A DNA stretch of 64,000 bases, taken from contig NC_059296.1 in assembly GCF_017591435.1 (NCBI RefSeq), forward strand, positions 1,830,001 to 1,894,000, in the 5' to 3' direction. The translations under genes were made by a program, and so were the position numbers. The notes below the pieces were generated by a model. That model did no database searches and was not told the origin of the DNA. It saw only the letters and a program-made list of their open reading frames with translations. Positions 55,179-64,000 of the stretch are shown here, in pieces (position 1 is the stretch's first letter; each line of letters opens with the position of its first letter). This DNA is from Portunus trituberculatus. Its lineage: Eukaryota > Arthropoda > Malacostraca > Decapoda > Portunidae.

Positions 55179-57667
55179 ATAACAAGTTATGAGCTACCAC
55201 ATAGTTGAGTTCTACTGAATTATTTGTAAACGCTAAAGGGCGGACACAGTAACACACCACATGCATTCACTGACGATAATGAGGATGAGGATAGTGATAA
55301 AAGAGGAAAATAATGACTGTTTCGAGGCCTAATGTAATATTCACGTCGCTACATATGATAATTAAAAACCAATTGTATTAATCCTTAGAACCTAAAAGGG
55401 ATGAGGAATTTATTTAGCATTGCCTGCAATATTTGTGTAGACGTGGTAGTATGCAGGAGTCGACCTTAAGTTACAGATTCTTGTTGGTTACTCAATATTC
55501 GTGAGGACGGTTTTTCTTCTTTTCCTTTTTTTCTATGTCAATTCGTTGGAGATGAAAGGGAAAAGACAGAGGGACTCACAGTTGCAGTTCACCTACATAT
55601 TTACAGCATCACTGTGCCTCAGTTATCTGTGCCGCCAAGTGAGGTGCGGGCCCATGAGTTTCCTTACTCTAGAGTCTAGACGAAGCGAGATACGCAGTGA
55701 GTCGCACAGAGTCTCTAGGCTCATGTCTCCTGACGTCACTTGCCTGCTCCCCAGACACGATGCAGTGTTGTGCGATTAAACCGTTTAGTGGTGCGTTTGA
55801 AGCAGAGCCGCCAGTTTGCGTGTCGATTACGCGGAGGCTGCAGCTTAGGTGAGTCGCTCATTAATTTAGTTATCCCAGTTGTTGCAAACTTAAAAAGGTA
55901 ACTATCATGCTTGACAAGGTGGTTTTTGTCACCAGAGATGCGTAAATGTGCTGGTATAGCAATGTTTGTCATTTATTTCAATTGTCGTTCATGTGATGCA
56001 TTTAACAGTCAGCTTGTAGTCTCAGGAGCAGCGCCAGGCTGGAGGTTCCCACAAGAACACAGTTACGGCTTCACTTCACAGCCTGGGCAGCAGCAACCAC
56101 ACTCTGGATGAAAAAACGGCACGAAAATATACGAGTATGTTGGTGCTGCGTTGCGTTGGTCATATGATGGCAGCGTGCAGCGTGGAGGCGACGCGTGGTG
56201 CGTGTTGTTGTCATGTGATACGATAATGTTGTTTTCCAGAGATGGTGGACACGTTGATTGCATAACGTGAATGAATGAGGAAGCAAAATTGCTGGATGAA
56301 AGCTGGATATGTGATGAAAATGCATGTATTTAGTCATGAATTGATGTTATGCTAATGCTGTGTTTGTAATGAACATGTATTGCTTAACATGTGCAGCAGC
56401 AGAAGGTAACTCCTCCAGAAAACAATTGTTAGTAAAGGAGAAAAAAATAATGCTTTGTTTCAGCAGGCAACGTGACTTCGCTCCAAATTTCACCTGGTAA
56501 CGAGCTTGTGTGGAAGTGTGGCATAGGGTGTGCAGGAAGGTTGGCTGGCTGGCTCACTGGTGCTGCCTGTTCAATGGTGAAGGTGATTGGGAGGTGCAGG
56601 ACTTAGCCGTGGAAGGGATGTGTTGAAGGAGACTTAGAATTTGTAAGAAGCTCGCCAGCCACACTACCACTGTCCAGGCGATCCGCATCACCACGCTGAC
56701 TAAAGCCACAACTTTTATATTGAGATTTTCAGGTCGCTTCGCCCTCCATGCCGCAGCTTTGAGGCTGTTACTTACCGGAGAGGAGGGTACTGCTGGTCGA
56801 CACGGGGACACTTGCGCCAGCTTAGAGAAGGGGATATGGAGGAGAATTACTAGCTTATATTGTTTTAAGGTATCAGTGGAGATTTAGAGGATGAATATTG
56901 GGGCATCGCCCTTGACTGGAGCGTAGCAGTTCCAGATCAGTCCCGGGTGTTTCGCTTGTTAATCACTAATCTGCTTGATCGCCTGCACCACGTCACTCAT
57001 TCAGATTTACTAACTCTTCAAATAAAAGAGATGCAGCAATCCACGAAGCCGCCTTCTGATCCTGGCCTCACCAAACACTGGCCGCCGCCTCCGTTGATCA
57101 CGTTCAACACAGTGGTGCGGCGCCGGTTCGTGTTACCAGTCTGGCCAAGGATTAATTGCTTAGCGAGACCTGCTGTGTTTCCTGTTGCGCTCACTTGATA
57201 AAAACAACTTTGTACAAGTCTTGTGTTGAGCGTCGCTTAGCAACTTTGTAATGCGCTAGATTTAAGTCTTTTTTGTCTGAATTATGTAAGATGTGAATAA
57301 TAGAGAACCACCGCTCAACTAACGATTTCCTTCACTCCCTCCTTACGGACCTTACTATGGATGGTTGCCAGTGATCAATTGAGTTCATGCAAGATATTAC
57401 TTGCTGAAATGTTACATGTATTTAGTTTACTGGAGTGAAAGATAGGTTGAAACAATCATATTATTTTCTCATCTTTACGTTAATCATTTCAGTAATCCTT
57501 CATTGCAATTTCCAAGAATGACTTATATTGTGCTTTGATATTCCTAGTGTTGGGAAACTGTGCACAAGTAGCACGTCTTGAACAACAGAAGCTGAGAGAT
57601 GGGTGAGAAGTCGTGGATACTTTTTTTGTTGCTGCTTTACATTGAATGTATTTAATCTTGTTTGCAG

Positions 57668-57875
57668 GTTGCGTGGATTGCCTTTGACAAGTCAGCCATT
57701 CTGACTGTGCAGGAGCACGTCATCACGCGTAACCCACGGGTCAATGTCACCTACGATGGCCACCGCACCTGGACGCTGCACCTCTCTCGTGTCAACGCCA
57801 CGGACGCCGGCACCTACATGTGTCAGGTCAACACCATCGTGGCCAAGAGTCAGTTTGGAATCCTCAACGTGGTGG
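57668..57875 (+). CDS. Exon, second half of Ig1 domain, DIP/lachesin-like cell-surface protein
   Basis: Seen: acceptor ttgtttgcag ends at 57667 and donor GTGAGT starts at 57876. The exon is 208 bp, phase 0 in and phase 1 out. Of its 69 codons, residue 3 is the core Ig tryptophan (VAWI). Residues 17-24 read HVITRNPR, a stretch typical of the DIP/lachesin group. Residues 46-54 read DAGTYMCQV, carrying the second Ig cysteine at 52, and it ends LNVV. Sequons NVT (26-28) and NAT (43-45) are present. Joined to the exon at 17902-18014, the two cysteines are 61 residues apart, normal for an Ig domain. Known: in this family the next exon continues with VPP and Ig2, which fits the phase-1 end here. I found no such exon before 64000. 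The protein would be extracellular. The exon is GC-richer than the surrounding intron and shows clear coding structure. The family call is strong; which of the several DIP paralogues it is remains open. Confidence 0.93.
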
Positions 57876-58276
57876 GTGAGTACATGACCTTAACCTGAGT
57901 CTGTGTACAGGAGCGTGCTCCGTCATCCAGGCGGCGTGACGTGCTGCTGGCCAAGATTTGTTTGATTTTCACTTTATGTAAACTTCTGTAAGTGTAGAAA
58001 CACACACACACTTTTTTATGCCAGAGAACTCCGAAGTGTACCATGTCGTCGTGCTGCATTTTTTTTTTATTTCCCTTCATGGACGCAGAGCACACACACA
58101 TCTTACATTTACGAGGTGCTCCGCTACAGCCGGAAAACTGACTTAACTATATATATTTTTTTCATAGCGAAACCCAAAGCCGCAGGGAAAGGGAGCCCAT
58201 TCGATCATGGATTATGCATAAGACGTCGTCAGTCTCTCTATCGGTGAAGTTTTCCTCGGCACGAATAGTTAACAAG

Positions 58277-58350
58277 GTGGGGCGGTGGAGGGAGGGAAGA
58301 TGGGGTACGTCGTGGACGGGAGGGGAAGGAGAGTGGGAAGGGCAGGAGGA
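58277..58350 (+). other. G-rich, G-quadruplex-prone patch
   Basis: Repeated GGG/GGGG runs with short loops, about 400 bp downstream of the second Ig exon donor. Confidence 0.55.
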
Positions 58351-59472
58351 TAGTGGGTTTCGTAGTTTACTGTGTTAATTGGTTTTCAGAAAGCAAGGCA
58401 CGACTCGGAAACACTCGGCCGCATCACGGCGGGTAGTTCATCAATCAGACACCCGACGCGCCCCCGCACCACATCTCCCTGTCCACAACACACCGCGCTG
58501 CTCGCCAAGAGTGCTCCAGGCAACACCAAATGCTCAGTGCGTCTAAGTCTACAACTACCGAAGGATTCATGATATGATTGTCATTGTTTTGTCTTGCTTA
58601 ATGTTTCCAAGTATCTCATTTGATTCGAGGAGTCAACATGCATCACAACAGTGAGAGAATTAAGATGACTCGACTTTCATAATGAGGAAAGCGACTTGAC
58701 TCGCGCGAGTCCTGTACACACGTCACCATGCAGCGACACAAGCAGCGAGCTCACCTATAACTGGCGGCAAACTTGAGCCACACACTCTGGCTCGAGGCTC
58801 CCAGACACAGCTACACTCAATTGTGACCCCGGACTGGGGGCTTCTGAAACTTTGTGCATACGTTTAGCAAGCAGTGGGAGGCGCTGCCGTAGGTTACCCG
58901 CGACCCGCGCGGCTTGCCATCTCGTCAGGCAAGTCAGGCGGAGGCGGCGTCCTTGTCCTCAAGTGACTGAAAGGAACCAGCACGTAAAGGAAGGCTATTT
59001 TGTTATTTTGATTAACAAATTTACGCCTCCATGAACTGGTAAGTGTGCTGAACATAGCTCCTTGGATGGGCGTGTGTTCCTCGTTCATGGAGGCGATCCA
59101 CGTCGGTTTTCTGTGGCGTTCATTCGCAGAATGCCATAAAAACTTCTTTTTTATATACCTTCTTTTATCTGCAGAATGACTGCTATGCTCATCACTCTCT
59201 TTTCCACCTAAAGGTATTAAAGGGGTACGCTTGCACGTCACTGTGACTTGTCCGCCTCGCTCTGTGTGGCGTGAAGTTGGGCACATAGCCGATAACATTC
59301 TTAAGACCAATTAGATAGCGAAAGAAAGTAAGGATGAGTGAACGAGATGTTTTTTTATTTGATACAAGTGTCTGCCCATTAACGTGATGTGTGATGCGCC
59401 CGTACATACATGGCAGTACGCACTACGTATGTGTGCCAGAAGTACTTGGATGTCAGCACGCGGGGTCGTCGT

Positions 59473-59474
<2 letters not shown>

Positions 59475-59509
<35 letters not shown>

Positions 59510-59510
59510 A
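59475..59510. repeat. (AC)n microsatellite
   Basis: Perfect AC run. Confidence 0.99.
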
Positions 59511-59705
59511 AAACAAAACGAATAACGAACCCACGTATCAGCAAAGCCTAGCGGCCACGTAACAGGTGCTGTCAGGCGATGAGGTAAATAAAGGAGGCAA
59601 CACCCGAGTGGTCGCCGTGTGGTCAAACTTTGAGCATTAGTGTGGCCTTGGACCGGCGAGCAGCGGCCCCGTAAAGACGAAGGACTGGCGGGCCGCACGG
59701 GCGAC

Positions 59706-59790
<85 letters not shown>
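59706..59790. repeat. Compound (AC)n(AG)n microsatellite
   Basis: AC to about 59762, then AG. Confidence 0.99.
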
Positions 59791-59794
<4 letters not shown>

Positions 59795-60431
59795 CAGGGG
59801 ACTGCAGCTCTGAGGCTTAAGAGGAAGTTTTCATATTTGTTTGATTTTTCCTCCTCACTCTCTTCATGATGGGGGAGTGAAGGTGAGAGTGTGAGGCAGC
59901 AGCAAGCAGGGTCGGGTGTTGGAAGGGTCAGGGTGGCAGTGTAGGGTAAAGAGGAAGATGATCTGGAAGTGAAGCGACAAGGCAGCGAAATCAAGAGAGA
60001 GAGGCAAGAGTGAAGCCCCGCGGAGAGAAAGACAGTAAACATCCAAGAACATGTAACAGGTCGCTTTAGTTTGTTTGTTTGTTTTTTTCTGCTGGATTAT
60101 CTTGAGGGAAAAGTCATAAATCAGAAACTAGTTGACGGGGTTGTTATTTCATTCTTATTGTAAAAATGTTTGTTGCACAGAAAGCGTCAATCTGTGTGCA
60201 AAGTAATGAACGGTAGAAATATAATCAACAAAGTGATAATAAGCACATCAAAAACATCAACAGCAACTATGATGACGATGACGATGATGATGAAGATAGT
60301 TGTAGTAATAACAGCAGTGACGATGGTAATAGCAACAACATCCCTCTGTAAACAAGGCTGACATCCAACAAAGTGAAGAAGAGACAAGACGTCTTACATG
60401 GGTACGTTATATACAGGAATTCTCGCAATTT

Positions 60432-60466
<35 letters not shown>

Positions 60467-60707
60467 TGATAATGATTTCAATAATAATAGTTAATGAATG
60501 GTAGAAGAAATACTGAATTCATGCATTCCACTGTCATTGAAATGTCTATTTAGGAGAATGATTGAAAAATGTTGAAGGGAAAGGAAAAAATGTGAAACAA
60601 AAGCAGGACTAACGAAGGCTGCAAGAATGAGGGAGAAAACACGGAATGGAATGGCATGAAAATATAATAGAAGCGGTTGGAGGAAAATTAAGACATTTGC
60701 ATGTAAC

Positions 60708-60849
<142 letters not shown>

Positions 60850-61788
60850 TACGCGCGTCCGTGAACAATAAAGAAAATGCATGGAGAGAAAAAAAAAAAA
60901 AAAAAGGCACTGACTAATATAAAGAAGCGAGACAATATGGTTGAGGGTGGAGGGAAAAGAGAGGCGGGCGTCTGTCTCTCCGGGGCGAAGGTCGATGGTT
61001 AAGAAAACTTGAGTATTCACGTGTGTCCGCCATCAAGGGGCCCCGTGCCTGAATCAGCCGTGACCTGAATCACTGATGTTTTCTTCCGCAGTTTGGTGAG
61101 AGGCGAGGGAGGAAAGAGGAGGGGGTCGTTGCGAGGCGGAATAATGTTAAATGGAGCAGAATGTTTTGTGGTTTGAAGTGTTTTGGTGCCAGGGTGAAGC
61201 TTGCGGAGAGCAATAGTAGCGGAGTACACCCATGCAGGCTTGTGTGGCAAGGAGAGGTAGGGGCATGGGATGTCACAGAAGACGGACCGGTAAGAAGCAT
61301 ACTGGCGAGAACAAAAAAATGGATGAGAAGGACTAGAAAAGAAATAGCATCCAATGAAATACAAAACGGAAATATTTTAGTTGAATAAGGTCTCGGAGCA
61401 CGTCCGTTGATGTTGTGTGAGGGAAAATGTAAAAATAAAAAGGTTATAGCATAGTTTGAAACAAAAGCACATCCCTGTATTATTCACAGTATCCTTGTTC
61501 ATTTTTCAATATGTTTCTTACTGTTTTTCATTTTCATGTTTCCTCGTGGACGACTCAGCATGATTCTGTTGTATAGTTTTTATTTATTGTATTGGTGATC
61601 GGTGTGTATGCCGAGGACACTGGAAACTGGTGGCAAAGCGCCGCACAATGAAGAGATTTTTTTTTTATTCCGCGGGGTTGAAAACATGTAAGCAAAGACA
61701 TAAATGTAGAAGTTCAAATGTTAAGGCTGAATGGGGAGTGGTGGCGAAGGTAGCCAGCCAACACAGGGGCCGCCACGCTGGGCTTTGC

Positions 61789-61847
<59 letters not shown>
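61789..61847. repeat. (GT)n microsatellite
   Basis: Perfect GT run. Confidence 0.99.
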
Positions 61848-61848
<1 letters not shown>

Positions 61849-63476
61849 TTCCAGTGCTAACGCTGGGATCTGCCAAGTTAGGAAGTTAGTGATAGTGTCA
61901 CGGTGTTTTTGAACAGTGTTGCTGCCACATGTTGTGAAAGTACTGCACGAGGTTGGTCAAGATAAACTTGTATGCCATCTTTCACAAGAAGGTATACTTG
62001 TTGGGTATCATAACAAATTGATTCATTTTTAATTGATGATTAAGATAAATACATAAGTGAATAGAAACAGACGTCCACACCACTAACATGGAATACGCTA
62101 AAGCAATGGCTGAATGTAAACAATTCAACAAAAAGCATCACCATCGCTCATTGTAATGTTAAATAAAAAAAGAATCCGTTGCAGTTCAGCTCAGTCTAAT
62201 AATGTTCGTCAGGCCAATATTTCACACTTGCAGTGTGGATGAATGTCAGTACATCTATACATCCGAGACCTTTCTGTGCAGTGAAATGAACAGTGATGAT
62301 GCCAAGGGACTGTGGGAGGAGAGCACGTGTATAGCGCCTCCCTGCACCTCGCTGTCAAAATCATGTTCCAGCACATTACAGTTATGGATGTCTGGAATCA
62401 AGAACACCTCCATCTATTAAGATTGGAGGGGTTGTTTTCCTTATTACCGTCACCACCACACCCGCCGCTGCTCGACTTTCCATAACAGTACCACTCCAAT
62501 TATTTCCGTCTCCCTGTCGCCAATAATAACTTCACCACTGTCGTCAACGCGAGGACGAAAATACATTTGCCGTCATCAATGATTTTGAAGAGATACGGAA
62601 AAAAATGTCTTATAATACTAACAAGTCCGTTACCTGCAGCATTTATGTAAACACGTGTTCTTTTCTCTAAACACTTTACGTATATTTGACATCATTGTAC
62701 AATTTTATGCATCAGCAACTTTAAGAGACCACTGGGAGATGGTCTGAAAAAACGGAAGTGGGGTGGCGGTGTGGTGGGATATGTTAATGAAGTGTGGTGT
62801 GGGAGGAACGTGAGAGTGAGGGGGAGTGAGTGGGAGAGGTCACATGTCCCTGCTGAATAGTGAGCTAGCCAGGTGTGAAGCTTTAAGGTGTAAGTGAAGC
62901 GGCTCAGTCTTTGCATGTTGTATGACTTGCTACTGTCCCTCCGTCGCCCTTACTAGATGTCGCTCCTGTCTCTCCTCTCACGTTGTCTGTTGCCTCAACC
63001 TGAACCACAGAATGGAACGCTTAGTTGACTCGGTCTGTGCATGATTGGTAGATACACCACTTGACATTAGTGCTTCTTTTCATCGTGGTCTCCTGTCCTC
63101 AGTTAAGTGAGAGTAACGCTTTTTGTCTCGCTTCAACCCAGTAAACTATTAGAGCAAATCAAACTTTTACGTCGCCCCAAAGAAAAAATAATTGTATGCA
63201 TAAATGAATATAGAGAAAGGCGATATTTTTTTAACCAAAGAAAGCTGCTTTTAAACTTAAGATTCTTTTCAATTTTTGTTTTTACATTTTTATCTCGTTT
63301 TTTTTTTCAACTGTAAGTCTTTGTGTCGCTCATCTTTTTATCTTTAGTACAGATTCATTTTTTTTTTTTTTTTCATATTTCCTCCCTGCATTGTCTCTTC
63401 ATCACCGTCTTCGTTCCTCTTTCTTCTCTCTCCACTGTCTCACCCTCCAACCTTCTCGACGATCGTAATTAATTTT

Positions 63477-63478
<2 letters not shown>

Positions 63479-63566
<88 letters not shown>
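63479..63566. repeat. (TC)n microsatellite
   Basis: Perfect TC run. Confidence 0.99.
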
Positions 63567-63569
<3 letters not shown>

Positions 63570-63691
63570 TTTGCAGTTTTTAGTATTATTATTAGATGTT
63601 CTATAGCCTTCTTCCTTTCAGTCTTTCATCCGCCATCCTTATAAATTTTTGTCTAATTCATCTTGTTTTTCCGTCGTTTTTCCTGATTGTA

Positions 63692-63893
63692 CCTCCGCCT
63701 CCGCCTCCGCCTCCGCCTCCGCCTCCTCCTCCTCCTCCTCCTCCTCCTCCTCCTCCTCCTCCTCCTCCTCCTCTTCCTCTTCCTCTTCCTCTTCCTCTTC
63801 TCCTCCTCCTCCTCCTCCTCCTCCTCCTCCTCCTCCTCCTCCTCCTCCTCCTCCTCCTCCTCCTCCTCCTCCTCCTCCTCCTCCTCCTCCTCC
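63692..63893. repeat. Block-structured CCT-type tract
   Basis: CCTCCG units (about 63692-63722), then CCT units, then CTCTTC units (about 63771-63800), then CCT units to about 63893. Confidence 0.97.
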
Positions 63894-64000
63894 TTCTTTT
63901 CTAGGAAAAGCCTTTTCTTATGGTATTATTATCTCTTCAAGACAAATAGGTTTTTTTTTTTTGGGAGGGGTAAAATTTTGTGATCATTGTATTGGAAAGG

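Noticed and set aside
57662..57898. Stand-alone ORF beginning with ATG before the second Ig exon
   Set aside because: Its start codon comes from alternative translation of the intron acceptor region. Splice signals and Ig-domain continuity show that the real exon starts at 57668 and ends at 57875.
62202..62420. Cys-rich small frame near the end
   Set aside because: The cysteine spacing fits no known Ig2 or other domain, and no suitable phase-1 acceptor and donor pair was found.

Overview
This window looks like arthropod nuclear DNA, most likely from a decapod crustacean (crab or shrimp). The evidence is an extreme load of long perfect dinucleotide repeats, tRNA-derived SINEs with (AC)n tails of a type I associate with decapods, a degraded CR1/L2/Jockey-like LINE, and two exons of an arthropod-type DIP/lachesin-like immunoglobulin gene. 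There is no bacterial-style coding. Most long open frames are simple repeats read as protein (SL, RE, VC, HT or IY runs) or pyrimidine-rich stretches that lack stop codons. The taxonomic call is inference, because no search was possible.

Layout. Positions 1-17901 are upstream intron or 5' flank with microsatellites, two SINEs without a lost head (9252-9575 and 13621-13908) and one head-truncated SINE (8584-8812). The exon at 17902-18014 encodes the N-terminal half of an Ig domain. Positions 18015-57667 are one intron of 39,653 bp. It holds two Val-tRNA-like SINE copies (18247-18527 and 36571-36848 on the minus strand), two giant (TC)n arrays (624 and 865 bp), a minus-strand LINE remnant with a (TA)n tail (39979-42848), a 50-bp-arm hairpin (about 40222-40345) and a four-block (TA)(GA)(TA)(GA) tract (43735-44044). 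The exon at 57668-57875 encodes the rest of the Ig domain. Positions 57876-64000 are the start of the next intron, again repeat-rich; I found no further exon.

How it works together. The two exons are in matching phase and join to a single Ig domain with both disulfide cysteines and the core tryptophan. The protein would be a secreted or GPI-anchored neuronal cell-surface recognition molecule of the DIP/lachesin/IgLON group. The signal peptide, Ig2, Ig3 and the C-terminal anchor must lie outside the window or are not recognisable. Everything else appears to be intron or flank. By rough hand count, simple repeats make up about a tenth of the window.

I did not find a convincing new biological system. 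The most useful observation is that all four related SINE copies sit between (AC)n tracts on both sides, which suggests a link between microsatellites and SINE insertion. The hairpins and giant polypyrimidine tracts in a very long intron are secondary points of interest.
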